Assembly: GCF_020216025.1 (NCBI RefSeq)
Contig: NZ_JAIWNC010000042.1
Location: 1-64,000, forward strand
Reading direction: 5' to 3'
Source: Jidongwangia harbinensis
GTDB taxonomy: Bacteria > Actinomycetota > Actinomycetes > Mycobacteriales > Micromonosporaceae
DNA: 64,000 nt
The notes beneath the pieces were generated by a model. The model was not told the origin of the DNA and did not search any database. It saw only the letters and a program-made list of their open reading frames with translations. Made by a program: the position numbers and the translations under genes. Below are positions 1 through 8,667 of this stretch, one piece after another (positions within the stretch are counted from its first letter, which is position 1; the number at the start of each line of letters is the position of its first letter).

Positions 1-127
1 GATGGGTGAAGTCCTCGACGATCGAGGAGGGTCCGTCCTCCGCGGCGGCGCCGCTGCCGGCGGTCAGCGCCAGGCCGCCGACGGTCGCGAGTAGAGCAGC
101 TCCGCAGAGCGCACCGATAACCTTCAT
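1..127 (-). CDS. Secreted protein, N-terminal part only
   Basis: The start codon lies at 125-127 and the gene runs off the left edge, so only about 42 codons are visible. The protein begins MKVIGALCGAALLATVGG, a short positive N-terminus followed by a hydrophobic stretch and a small-residue region (TAGSGAAA), which is a typical Sec signal peptide. A strong ribosome binding site (GGGGAGGAACC) sits directly upstream of the ATG and fixes the start. The mature part seen so far (EDGPSSIVEDFTH) is too short to assign a family. It is probably an exported protein. Confidence 0.7.
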   Translation of the reverse strand, partial: MKVIGALCGAALLATVGGLALTAGSGAAAEDGPSSIVEDFTH

Positions 128-244
128 GGTTCCTCCCCGTGAATCCCCGTTGTGTCGCCCGGAGTGCACGCGGGCCGACGGCGAGACGATATCGGTAAGG
201 AACTATGGCCACAAGGCCGGGTCGCCCGTCGCGGCGGGCCGTGC

Positions 245-841
245 TCATCCGGCGGCGTGCGGCACCGCGTCGAAGGCCACCGTGAGCAGGTCGCGGAGGG
301 GCACCGTGCCGCGGCTCCGCGTCCAGGTCTCGCCGGCGGCGTCCAGGCAGGCGATCGCGCTGGCGATGACGGCCCGCGCGCGCAGGGCGGCGGTGGCCTC
401 GTCCGGGGCGGGGGGCAGCCGCCGCAGGACCTCGGGGAGCAGATCGGCCTGCCACTGCAGGTGCTTCTCCACGCTGCGCGCCCGCAGCGACGGTGTGCCG
501 TACATCATCTCGGAGATCTTGAGCAGTCGCTCGTGGTCGGCGGGCACGTCGTCGATGCTCAGGAAGACGTTCCGCAGCGCCGTCCAGGCCGGCTCGCCGG
601 CCGGACGGGCGGCCAGCGCGGCACCGGCCCGGGCGCCGTCGCCGGCCAGGTGGCCCAGGACGATGTCCTCCTTCGTGCCGAAGTACCGGAAGAACGAGCG
701 CCGGGAGATCCCGGCCGCGGCGGCGATGTCGTCGATCGTCGTCGCCTCGAACCCCTTCTCCAGGAACAGGTCCATGGCGACCTCGGTGACCTCCGCGTAC
801 GCCGCCCGGCGGGTGCGGCTCCACAGGCTCTCGGTGCTCAT
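245..841 (-). CDS. TetR/AcrR family transcriptional regulator
   Basis: A 198-residue one-component repressor. Residues 1-60 hold the TetR DNA-binding domain (VAMDLFLEKGFEATTIDDIA then AGISRRSFFRYFGTKEDIV, the classic helix-turn-helix with the F-R-Y-F signature). The C-terminal helical domain would bind an unknown ligand. The start at 841 is chosen because AGGGAGGCC precedes it at good spacing; the frame stays open upstream without another good start. The gene is divergent from the SDR gene at 929, and TetR regulators usually repress their divergent neighbour and themselves, so the 87-bp gap probably carries the operator. The ligand cannot be predicted. Confidence 0.9.
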   Translation of the reverse strand: MSTESLWSRTRRAAYAEVTEVAMDLFLEKGFEATTIDDIAAAAGISRRSFFRYFGTKEDIVLGHLAGDGARAGAALAARPAGEPAWTALRNVFLSIDDVPADHERLLKISEMMYGTPSLRARSVEKHLQWQADLLPEVLRRLPPAPDEATAALRARAVIASAIACLDAAGETWTRSRGTVPLRDLLTVAFDAVPHAAG

Positions 842-891
842 CCGGCCTCCCTTCGCGCCGAGCCTATCCGACGGTTGCCCACGATGACTTC

Positions 892-921
892 TTGACACCG
901 AGTGCCAGAGAGTCATAGCGT
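892..921 (+). promoter_or_regulatory. Promoter of the SDR gene (leaderless)
   Basis: TTGACA at 892-897 and TAGCGT at 916-921 are 18 bp apart, a good vegetative sigma-factor promoter. The -10 box ends 7 nt before the ATG at 929, so transcription would start at or next to the A of the start codon and the mRNA would have no leader. Confidence 0.65.
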
Positions 922-928
922 GACAACC

Positions 929-1735
929 ATGCGACCTGTCGACTACCGCAGCCAGACCGTTCTGATCACCGGTGCCAGCTCCGGCATCGGCGCCGAGTTC
1001 GCCCGCCGGCTGGCCGAGCGCGGCGCGGACGTGGTGCTCGTCGCCCGCCGCCGGGACCGGCTCGAGGCGCTCGCCGCCGAACTGACGGCACGGCACGGCG
1101 TGGCCGCCACGCCCATCGCCCTCGACCTCGCCACGCCGCGGATCGGCGCCGTCCTGGACCGGGAGATCACCGGTCGCGGCCTGGAGATCACCAGCATCGT
1201 CAACAACGCCGGCTTCGCCACCCACGGCGAGTTCCACACCGAGGACCCGGACCGGCTGGCCGCCGAGATCGCCGTCGACGTCACCACCGTGGTCGACATC
1301 AGCCGCACCTACATCGAACGGCTGCGCCGCCGCGGCGACGGTTTCCTGCTGAACGTCGCCAGCATGGCCGCCTACCAGGGCAACCCCACGATGGCCGTGT
1401 ACGGCGCCACCAAGGCGTTCGTGCTCAACTTCACCGAGGCCCTGTGGTACGAGTCGCGGGGCACCGGCCTGCGCGTCCTCGTGCTGTCACCGGGCGCCAC
1501 CGAGACGGAGTTCTTCGCCGTCGCGGGCGACGGCGCGAGTGGCGGCGCCCGCCGCATGGCCGCCGCCGACGTCGTCACCGCCGCGCTGACCGCGCTCGAC
1601 CGCCGCAACCCGCCGCCCAGCGTGATCGCCGGCCGGACCAACCGGATCGCCGCCACGCTCGGCCGGCTGGTGAGCCGGCGCCGGGCCACCATGCTGATCG
1701 GGTCCCTGATGAGCCGCCCGGAAACGGCGACCTGA
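929..1735 (+). CDS. Short-chain dehydrogenase/reductase
   Basis: A 268-residue classical SDR with the NAD(P)-binding motif TGASSGIG near residue 15, the structural NNAG motif near residue 91, and the catalytic Ser and Tyr-x-x-x-Lys (VASMAAYQG then YGATK). An Arg-rich stretch after beta-2 (VARRRDRL) suggests NADPH preference. The C-terminus is basic. A GTG nine codons upstream (902) is in frame, but the promoter at 892-921 overlaps it, so ATG 929 on a leaderless message is preferred. It is divergent from a TetR gene that probably controls it. The substrate is unknown; the length and short C-terminal extension resemble broad-specificity acyl or steroid-type SDRs. Confidence 0.88.
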   Translation: MRPVDYRSQTVLITGASSGIGAEFARRLAERGADVVLVARRRDRLEALAAELTARHGVAATPIALDLATPRIGAVLDREITGRGLEITSIVNNAGFATHGEFHTEDPDRLAAEIAVDVTTVVDISRTYIERLRRRGDGFLLNVASMAAYQGNPTMAVYGATKAFVLNFTEALWYESRGTGLRVLVLSPGATETEFFAVAGDGASGGARRMAAADVVTAALTALDRRNPPPSVIAGRTNRIAATLGRLVSRRRATMLIGSLMSRPETAT

Positions 1736-1813
1736 CCGGTCTCTTCGACCTGCCCCCAGCCATGGCCGGCCGCTGCACCGGCTCAGGCCGGCATCGCGTC
1801 GCCCCGACGCGGG

Positions 1814-2923
1814 TCAGCGGTCCGTCTCGTCCTGCCAGCCGTCGGGTTCGGGGTGGTATCCGTAGGCGGCGGCCCGTACCGCTTCTTCGTCCTCGAGTCC
1901 GGAGCCGATTGCTCCGCCGACGGTGGCCAGGGAGCTGATGATCCAGGCGAGGGTCAGGTAGTCGGTGGCGTGGGTGGGTCGTTGCAGGGTTTGTTCCAGC
2001 ACGGAGGCGTCGATCAGCAGCGCCGCGGCGAGTGCCGTTCCGGCGAAGAGCACGAGGTAGGACACTGCGGTGGCCAGGGCGAGGGTGATGGTGGTGCCCC
2101 AGTTGAACAGCCGGGTCAGCTCGGGCGGCGTGTGTGCGTCCGGCTTCTCCCACAGGTCGTGCGCGATGATCAGCCAAGCCACCAGGGCGGTCAGCCCGAG
2201 CAGCATGATCACCGTGAGGCGTAGGGGGCCGAGGGCGTCGCCGATCTTCCAGATGGTGTTGGTGGTGAGCGCGAACGCGGCCGTGCCGAACGCGCCGACC
2301 AGCAGTTTGGACAGCCCGAGCAGGGCGCGTCCGGGGCGGTTCGCGCGGACCATTCCGGTCAGCAGCCGTACCGGGCCGGTCAGGCGCGAGGCGACGTAGC
2401 GCAGTTCTCCGGCGTCGCCCCCGCCGTCCACCCGGTGGACGGCGGTGATCCGGCCGGCCGGTTCGGCCGGTTCGCGATCGACCGGCGGTACCCGTTGATC
2501 GGAGGCGTCGGTGAGGATCCGGTCCACGAGGTCCGGGACGACCGCGCGGACGGCCGGGAACTGGCGCAGTCCGAGTGCGGGCAACGAGACGAGCGCCGCT
2601 CGGCGCTGGGCTGACGTCTGCGCGACCAGCGGCATCCGGTCGGCGTGCAGCGGCAGGTCGGTGAGACAGACCGCGATGTCCCAGTGGTCGTCGATGCGCC
2701 GCCGAGCGAGGTCATCGAGCAGCGCGTCGGCGCCGCCGTCGCGTCGCGGCGCCACGTCACCCCAGCCTTCCCGAACGGTCCAGCGCACGTCGGCGTCCAC
2801 CCGTTCGGCGAGCCGGTCGGCCAGCTCGGCGCGGAGCTGCGCGGTGACCTGGGCCGGGTGGTCCGGCGGGGTTGCCACCAGTCCGACAACGATCTCCGGA
2901 CGGTGGGGTCCACTGTGGGTCAT
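1814..2923 (-). CDS. Membrane protein of unknown function
   Basis: A 369-residue protein. Residues 1-160 are soluble and hydrophilic, with an alternating strand/helix pattern. After a linker come about four hydrophobic segments (around residues 205-225, 235-255, 275-305 and 320-345: AFGTAAFALTTNTIW, LTVIMLLGLTALVAWLIIA, ITLALATAVSYLVLFAG, LAWIISSLATVGGAIGSG). The tail is acidic. GAGGGG precedes ATG 2923. I do not recognise a family. The gene stands alone between the SDR gene and the stress-type operon and is transcribed away from the latter. It could be a sensor or an anchoring protein, but nothing in the sequence decides this. Confidence 0.75.
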   Translation of the reverse strand: MTHSGPHRPEIVVGLVATPPDHPAQVTAQLRAELADRLAERVDADVRWTVREGWGDVAPRRDGGADALLDDLARRRIDDHWDIAVCLTDLPLHADRMPLVAQTSAQRRAALVSLPALGLRQFPAVRAVVPDLVDRILTDASDQRVPPVDREPAEPAGRITAVHRVDGGGDAGELRYVASRLTGPVRLLTGMVRANRPGRALLGLSKLLVGAFGTAAFALTTNTIWKIGDALGPLRLTVIMLLGLTALVAWLIIAHDLWEKPDAHTPPELTRLFNWGTTITLALATAVSYLVLFAGTALAAALLIDASVLEQTLQRPTHATDYLTLAWIISSLATVGGAIGSGLEDEEAVRAAAYGYHPEPDGWQDETDR

Positions 2924-3079
2924 CGTCGCCCCTCATTGTCGACTGGTCTTGCTCCGGCAGTGGCGGCCCGGGTCTGGGGCGCACTGCCCTGGTCTACTCA
3001 TGAGCTTCCCTGCGGCCAACCCGGGAAACGTCTGTCTATTTCGACCCGTAGTCATCGACACACCCACGGTGATGCATCC

Positions 3080-3103
3080 GTTTGGGTGGGATTTCGCTGG
3101 GTA
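3080..3103 (+). promoter_or_regulatory. Sigma-B-like stress promoter
   Basis: GTTT at 3080-3083 and GGGTA at 3099-3103 are separated by 15 bp, matching the GTTT-N14-16-GGGTA pattern of actinobacterial stress (SigB/SigF-type) sigma factors. Transcription would start near 3110, giving a leader of about 70 nt to the first ATG with a ribosome binding site (3182). It would drive the SRPBCC and alcohol dehydrogenase genes. Confidence 0.6.
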
Positions 3104-3181
3104 GGCGGCGTCAGACCAGACGCGCCCCGGGTCTTGGAGTACCGGGACGTTCGGCAGGTGCGATCGGATACGGAGGCTGCC

Positions 3182-3259
3182 ATGACGTCACTGGCAACTC
3201 GAGGAACAGAGGCACGGCAGACGAGGTACGGCGGCGCAGCCGCAGCCTGGGCTGGATGA
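3182..3259 (+). other. 25-codon ORF overlapping the SRPBCC start (leader peptide or frameshifted N-terminus)
   Basis: ATG 3182 has an excellent ribosome binding site (GGAGG, 6 nt upstream), but the frame ends after 25 codons at TGA 3257-3259, which overlaps ATG 3256 of the next frame as ATGA. The SRPBCC frame already reads like its family upstream of ATG 3256 (RRRSRSLGWMSLGLG). Either this is a translationally coupled leader peptide, or a one-base indel between 3182 and 3256 separates the true N-terminus from the body. Confidence 0.45.
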
Positions 3260-4181
3260 GTCTGGGTCTGGGGGTGGCCCAGCTGGCGGCGCCGGACACG
3301 GTGCGCCGGATCAGCGGTGTCGACGACTCCCGGAGATCACGGACTGTCGTACCCCTGGTCGGCGCCCGAGAGCTGGTCCACGCGGCCGGGCTCCTGACGA
3401 GCCGCCGAAAGGGCGTCTGGGCATGGACCCGGGTCGCGGGCGACGCGATGGACCTGACTTCGCTCGGCATCGCCATCGCCCACCGTGGCGGGCGCCGCCG
3501 ACGGCGGCTTCTCGCGGTCACCGGTGCCGTCGCGGGGATCACGGCGCTGGACGTGCTGACCGCCGTGCGGGCCACCCAGGCGAAGAAGATCCGCTCCGTG
3601 CCGACGGTACGGAGCGCACGCAGAGCAAGCCAAGGAGGGGTCATGGAACTGACGGCCGCGACAACCGTCCGTAAACCGGCGTCGGAGGTGTACGCGTTCT
3701 GGCGGGATCTGGAGAATCTGCCGACGTTCATGGCGCATCTCGAGCAGGTTCGTACGACCGGGGACCGGACGAGTCATTGGGCTGCCGCCGCTCCGTTCGG
3801 CCGCAACGTCGAGTGGGACGCGGAGATCATCGAGGAGACGCCGGGCGAGAGGATCGCGTGGCGTTCGATCGGTGACGCGGACGTGCCGAACGCCGGGACG
3901 GTCCGGTTCGTGCCCGCCCCGGACGGGGTGAGTACGGAGGTGCATGTCGTGCTGGTGTACGAGATTCCGGGCGGCAGCCTCGGCAAGGCGGTGGCGAAGT
4001 ACTTCGGCGAGGAACCGCACCAGCAGCTCGACGACGACCTGCGCCGGTTCAAGCAGGTGCTGGAGACCGGGGAGGTGGTCCGCTCCGACGGCGCCCCGTG
4101 GGGCAAACGCGCCCGCAAGGAGTTCCCGCAACGCCCGGCGCAACCGCTGTCGGACGCCGAACTCGAGAAGGGAGCAGACGC

Positions 4182-4185
<4 letters not shown>
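3256..4185 (+). CDS. SRPBCC (polyketide cyclase/dehydrase-like) protein with N-terminal membrane domain
   Basis: Residues 1-110 are a weakly hydrophobic domain (LGLGVAQLAAPDTVRRISG, GARELVHAAGLL, AVTGAVAGITALDVL). From about residue 128 there is an SRPBCC hydrophobic-pocket domain (TTVRKPASEVYAFWRDLENL, then WDAEIIEETPGERIAWRSI). This arrangement is common in actinobacteria and usually has no assigned ligand. ATG 3256 overlaps the stop of a 25-codon ORF; no other in-frame ATG or GTG lies between 3082 and 3256. An internal AAGGAGGGG followed by ATG 3643 could start the SRPBCC domain on its own. The stop overlaps ATG 4182 of the dehydrogenase gene, so the two are coupled. Expression is probably stress-induced from the promoter at 3080-3103. 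Confidence 0.8.
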
Positions 4186-5357
<1,172 letters not shown>

Positions 5358-5366
5358 CCGACCTAC

Positions 5367-5404
5367 GGCATTCGGCCACCGCTCGCCTCCGGTGGCCGAA
5401 TGCC
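5367..5404. terminator. Bidirectional hairpin terminator
   Basis: A perfect 15-bp inverted repeat (5367-5381 with 5390-5404; arm GGCATTCGGCCACCG) around an 8-nt loop lies between the convergent dehydrogenase and MarR genes. There is no U-tract, as is usual for high-GC actinomycete terminators. Confidence 0.85.
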
Positions 5405-5427
5405 CACCACATCCGGTGGGGCCGGCC

Positions 5428-5943
5428 CTACGTCGCCGGTCGTCGAAGCCCCGGGTGCACCCCGGGCGGGTTTCCGGTCTGGTGGGCAAGGCGTTGCAGG
5501 AGGGCGATCAGCGCGGCTCGTTCCGGCTCGTCGATGCCGGCGAGAAGTTCCTCCTCCAGTGCGTCGGCGATGGCCCGGGCCTCGGGCAGGAGGTCGTGGG
5601 CCCGGCCGGTCAGATGGATCGCGTGGGCCCGCCGGTCGGCCGGATGGCGCCGGCGTTCCGCGAGCCCGCGATTCTCCAGGTCGTCCAGCAGGCCGACCAT
5701 CACCTTGCGGTGGATGCCCATGGCGTCCGCGAGTTGCTGCTGGGACTGGCCGTCGTCGCGCTCCAGGTGCATGAGCAGCCCGAAGTGGTTCGGCTGGATG
5801 CCCAGGGGCGCGAGCCGCTCGGCGAACCGGTGGGCGCTGTGGAAGCCCAGCTGCGACAGCAGGAAGTTGGCCCGGGCGTCCAACGGTCGGGGCGGCGGGA
5901 CGTCGGGCACGGAGGCATCGTAACTCACCTGGACTGTTCCCAT
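5428..5943 (-). CDS. MarR family transcriptional regulator
   Basis: A 171-residue winged-helix regulator. The DNA-binding core (LLMHLERDDGQSQQQLADAM, then IHRKVMVGLLDDLENRGL) is followed by the beta-wing motif RRRHPADRRAHAIHLT, diagnostic for MarR. It would act as a dimer that releases DNA on binding a small phenolic or oxidant. The ATG at 5943 has only a poor ribosome binding site; GTG codons near 5911 are alternatives. It is divergent from the NAD(P)-binding reductase at 5997, and a perfect palindrome lies directly behind its start, so it probably represses both genes. Confidence 0.88.
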   Translation of the reverse strand: MGTVQVSYDASVPDVPPPRPLDARANFLLSQLGFHSAHRFAERLAPLGIQPNHFGLLMHLERDDGQSQQQLADAMGIHRKVMVGLLDDLENRGLAERRRHPADRRAHAIHLTGRAHDLLPEARAIADALEEELLAGIDEPERAALIALLQRLAHQTGNPPGVHPGLRRPAT

Positions 5944-5945
5944 CA

Positions 5946-5956
5946 GTAACTGTTAC
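5946..5956. promoter_or_regulatory. Palindrome, likely MarR operator
   Basis: GTAAC-T-GTTAC is a perfect inverted repeat 3 bp from the MarR start and about 40 bp upstream of the reductase gene. A TATATT box at 5967-5972 could be the reductase -10 element. The position suits autorepression and co-repression. Confidence 0.5.
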
Positions 5957-5996
5957 CGTCACTCCCTATATTCGACCAGGGGAGTGGGGCGGACAC

Positions 5997-6635
5997 ATGA
6001 AACTGACGATCTTCGGGGCCACCGGAGGGATCGGCCGGCAGATGGTGAGCCAGGCGGTGCACGCCGGGCACGACGTGACGGCGGTCGTCCGCGACCCGGC
6101 GAGGCTGGACGTGACCCACCCGGCCCTGCGGGTGCTCACCGTTCCCGGCCTGACCGACCCCGACCTGCTCCTTCCCGCACTGCACGGCAGCGACGCCGTG
6201 CTCTCCGGCGTCGGCCCACGCGGACGCAGGGACGGCCCGGTGGCCTCCACCGCCACGCGCGGCATCCTGCTCGCCATGGCGTGCGGCGACGTGCGGCGCT
6301 TCGTGGCGGTCAGCGCGGTGCCGGTCGGGCCGGTCCCGGCGGGGGAGAGCTTCGTCAACCGCCGGATGCTGCTGCCGTTCGTCCGTACCGTCCTGAAGGA
6401 TCTGTACGCGGACCTGGCGGTCATGGAGGAGGCGGTGGCCGGCAGCGGTACCGACTGGACCGTCGTGCGGCCGCCCCGGCTGGTGAACCGGCCGCTGTCG
6501 GAGCGGTACCGGACCGCCGTCGACGACAACGTCGCCCGCGGATACACGATCTCCCGCGCCGACGTGGCCCACGCGATGCTGGCGGCGCTGGGCGATCCGG
6601 CGACGGTGCGACGGTTCGTCGGGATCGCGTACTGA
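5997..6635 (+). CDS. NAD(P)-binding (NmrA-like) oxidoreductase
   Basis: A 212-residue atypical SDR. It opens MKLTIFGATGGIGRQM, the G-x-x-G-x-x-G nucleotide-binding loop of the NmrA/BVR-B-like group, followed by VTAVVRDPARL (adenosine-binding strand) and SDAVLSGVG. TDWTVVRPPRLVN is the usual C-terminal core motif of the family. There is no strict Tyr-x-x-x-Lys, so it may be a flavin or quinone reductase or a redox sensor rather than a classical dehydrogenase. GGGGAG precedes ATG 5997. It is probably controlled by the divergent MarR protein, which suggests a role in response to electrophiles. Confidence 0.82.
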   Translation: MKLTIFGATGGIGRQMVSQAVHAGHDVTAVVRDPARLDVTHPALRVLTVPGLTDPDLLLPALHGSDAVLSGVGPRGRRDGPVASTATRGILLAMACGDVRRFVAVSAVPVGPVPAGESFVNRRMLLPFVRTVLKDLYADLAVMEEAVAGSGTDWTVVRPPRLVNRPLSERYRTAVDDNVARGYTISRADVAHAMLAALGDPATVRRFVGIAY

Positions 6636-6699
6636 ACGGTGGCTGTTGTCGCCGGTCCCGCCCGGTCGGGGCGGCCCGGGGGCGAGAGCTTTCAGAGGC

Positions 6700-7263
6700 T
6701 CATCGTGGCGCGAGCTTCGCGAGGAAACGGAAGAAGTGGGGATCGAAGCGGGACCGGTCGGCGTCCCGTAGCTCGGCGGCCGTCCACCACCGTACCCGGC
6801 GGAATTCGCTCTGATCGTGCTTCAGGGGCTGGTCCCGCCGGCAGTGCAGCACGTACCAGAGGCTCACGTCGGTGTGCCCGGCGTCCAGGCCGACGGTGCG
6901 GGTGACGGTCAGGAAGATCGGCTGTTCGTCGAGAGCCTGATTCCCGGCGACCAGGCCGAGTTCCTCCCGCACCTCGCGCCGGGCGGTCCGCGCCGGATGC
7001 TCGTCCACCTCGACATGCCCGCCGGGCGGCAGCCACAGGCCGGCGTTGATGTGGTCGACCAGCAGGATGCTGCCGTCCGACGGGTCGACCGGCACCACGT
7101 ACGAGACCAGGTGCTGCGGTGGCACCGCCGGCTTGACCCGCCGGAACACGTCATCGGTGTGGCTCAGCCAGCGCAGCACCTGATCGCGGTGTGTGTCCTC
7201 CACCGCGTCCACCGGCTGGAGCTGCGAGACCGCGTCGTGCACGGCCGTGACTGAGGAACGCAT
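6700..7263 (-). CDS. Nudix hydrolase
   Basis: A 187-residue protein with a complete Nudix box near residues 81-103 (GGHVEVDEHP...REVREELGL), including the metal-binding R-E-x-x-E-E-x-G-L core. An N-terminal helical extension of about 50 residues precedes the fold, and a WWTAAEL segment closes it. It should hydrolyse a nucleoside diphosphate linked to another group in the cytoplasm; the substrate is not evident. ATG 7263 is the first good start. The gene is monocistronic and convergent with the reductase at 5997-6635, with only 64 bp between them. Confidence 0.9.
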   Translation of the reverse strand: MRSSVTAVHDAVSQLQPVDAVEDTHRDQVLRWLSHTDDVFRRVKPAVPPQHLVSYVVPVDPSDGSILLVDHINAGLWLPPGGHVEVDEHPARTARREVREELGLVAGNQALDEQPIFLTVTRTVGLDAGHTDVSLWYVLHCRRDQPLKHDQSEFRRVRWWTAAELRDADRSRFDPHFFRFLAKLAPR

Positions 7264-7367
7264 GCGGAATGCCCCTGTCCCACCCTCGTCGTCGTGATCT
7301 GCACGCGGCCGTGTGCCGTGCCATGTGCGCCGTCACCAGTGTGCCGTGGTGGGCGTGCGATGTGTTC

Positions 7368-7384
7368 CGGGGAGTCGAACCCCC
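7368..7384 (-). other. tRNA T-arm-like fragment
   Basis: Read on the minus strand this is GGGGG-TTCGACT-CCCCG, a TPsiC loop with four of five stem pairs. No acceptor stem, D-arm or anticodon arm can be folded around it, so it is at most a remnant of a tRNA 3' end or a chance match. Confidence 0.3.
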
Positions 7385-7404
7385 GCGCCTGCGTCCCCGG
7401 TCGC

Positions 7405-7521
7405 GGTGTCTTCGGCCGGCGCCTCGCCCTCCTGGTGGCGGGCGCTGCCGGTGATGCGGGAGCGGAGTCGCTCGGCGCGGCGCGCCGCATCCGCGCGCAG
7501 CGCCAGGGCCTCGGCAAAGTT
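7405..7521 (-). pseudogene. DIP1984-family N-terminal remnant
   Basis: About 39 codons read NFAEALALRADAARRAERL and then HQEGEAPAEDT. These match, from memory, the N-terminus of DIP1984-family (septicolysin-annotated) proteins, which begin near M-K-x-AEAL-LRAD and continue with QEGE-PAED. There is no start codon at the expected position, and similarity stops at EDT, after which unrelated sequence follows. Full-length members are about 150 residues, so this is a decayed gene end. Confidence 0.5.
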
Positions 7522-7594
7522 TCCGGGTCGGCAGGATGGCGGACATCGATCCACCACGCCCCCCATTTCTGGGGAATGGGGACGTGGGCTCCAC

Positions 7595-7629
7595 TGCATT
7601 CCTTACCGGGCGCCGTGCCCGGGAATGCA
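7595..7629. terminator. Hairpin, possible terminator of the 7747-8364 gene
   Basis: TGCATTCC (7595-7602) pairs perfectly with GGAATGCA (7622-7629), and the 19-nt interior is itself GC-rich and partly self-complementary. A second small inverted repeat (CCCCATT/AATGGGG) lies at 7561-7581. It sits about 120 bp downstream of the secreted-protein gene. Confidence 0.4.
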
Positions 7630-7671
7630 TATCGGTGTCGGCATTCTTCCGGGTGTTGCGGGTGGTTGGCC

Positions 7672-7730
7672 GGTCGACGGCGCACGGCACCGGGCGGGTC
7701 GACGGCGCACGGCACCGGGCGGGTCGACGG
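7672..7730. repeat. 25-bp tandem repeat, about 2.3 copies
   Basis: Units begin at 7672, 7697 and 7722 (GGTCGACGGCGCACGGCACC and onward), with the first two identical. It is non-coding and lies just behind the stop of the secreted-protein gene at 7747. The rest of the 7264-7746 gap holds the DIP1984 remnant and the hairpin described separately. Confidence 0.85.
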
Positions 7731-7746
7731 GCCGGGTGCACCGCGG

Positions 7747-8364
7747 TCAGTCGGTGATCAGGACCGAATCGAACGACGCGGTGGTCCAGGTGGTCACGAG
7801 TCCGGCCGGCCCGCCGTGCAGGAAGCCGTCGGAGGCGGTCACGGTGACGCCACCGACCGTGCCGGTGAGCCGCTGGCCCTCGACCTGGAGCGAGAGCCGG
7901 TACCAGGTGCCCTGTTCAACGGCGAACCGAGCGGTGTCCAGTGTCTGCGTGGTACCACCCACGGTGCGGGTCAACGCCACGGTGTCGTCCGGGCGCAGCA
8001 CCAGTGCGTAGTAGTTACTGGTCGAGTTGGCCCGCGCCACCACGCCGGCGAATCCGGGCATCCCGTTGAACGACTCGGGCCGCACCGAGGCGGTCACCGT
8101 GTAGTTCCGCCAGCTGATCGCGCCGGTGCGCGCCAGGGCGTTCGCGGCGGTGCTGGACTGGCGCAGGACCCGGGTCGACCCGTCCCGGTTCACGATCCAG
8201 GTGCCGCCGGTGGTGGTCCAGCCGGCGGAGTTGCCGTCCTCGAAATCGTCGGCGCGCAGCGTTGCCGCCGAGGCGGTGCCGACCCCGGTGAACCCGACCA
8301 GCAACGCGGTCAGAATCACCAGTGGACCGCTGAAGCGAGCCCATCTCTTACCGGATGAAGTCAT
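7747..8364 (-). CDS. Secreted LamG/concanavalin-like beta-sandwich protein
   Basis: A 205-residue protein with a signal peptide (KRWARFSGPLVILTALLVGF, cleavage near TASA-ATL). The mature part reads DDFEDGNSAGWTTTGGTW and then FAGVVARANSTSNYYALVL and WYRLSLQVEG, the pattern of the jelly-roll domain found at the front of actinobacterial pectate lyases and other polysaccharide enzymes. No catalytic domain is attached, so it may be a stand-alone carbohydrate-binding module. AGGGAGC precedes ATG 8364. Upstream (minus strand) TTGACG followed after 17 bp by CACAAT is a possible promoter. Confidence 0.75.
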   Translation of the reverse strand: MTSSGKRWARFSGPLVILTALLVGFTGVGTASAATLRADDFEDGNSAGWTTTGGTWIVNRDGSTRVLRQSSTAANALARTGAISWRNYTVTASVRPESFNGMPGFAGVVARANSTSNYYALVLRPDDTVALTRTVGGTTQTLDTARFAVEQGTWYRLSLQVEGQRLTGTVGGVTVTASDGFLHGGPAGLVTTWTTASFDSVLITD

Positions 8365-8654
8365 CGCAATTTGCTCCCTTGTTCGTTAGGGCATTGACAA
8401 GGGTCGATTGTGTTCCTGGATTCGATGACCGTCAACCGGCGGCGCTGCGCGCACCGGGCCGGCCGTCCGCGCTGGTCAGGGTGTCCAAGCCGAAGGTCGG
8501 ACAAACTCCGCATCACGCGCCTCGAAACACGACGTGGAAATGATACGGGCAAAACGTTTTGTTAAGCCACTTAGGAATACTTTCTTCGACAGATGGGCGT
8601 ACTTCGTCACCGGCCCCGGCCGGGGTGTCGGCCGGTGCCGGGGGCCGGCGGCTC

Positions 8655-8660
8655 TACGCT
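8655..8660 (+). promoter_or_regulatory. -10 box of a leaderless gene
   Basis: TACGCT ends 7 nt before GTG 8668. No recognisable -35 box and no ribosome binding site are present, so the message is probably leaderless. Confidence 0.5.
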
Positions 8661-8667
8661 GTGCGCC

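Noticed and set aside
902..928. GTG 902 as start of the SDR gene
   Set aside because: A TTGACA-18-TAGCGT promoter overlaps this stretch and points to a leaderless ATG at 929.
842..1237. N-terminal extension of the TetR gene to 1237
   Set aside because: The extension overlaps the divergent SDR gene and has no family resemblance; ATG 841 has a good ribosome binding site.
7330..7450. Complete tRNA or tmRNA 3' end on the minus strand
   Set aside because: Only the T-arm can be drawn; the acceptor stem, anticodon arm and D-arm cannot be folded, and no CCA follows.
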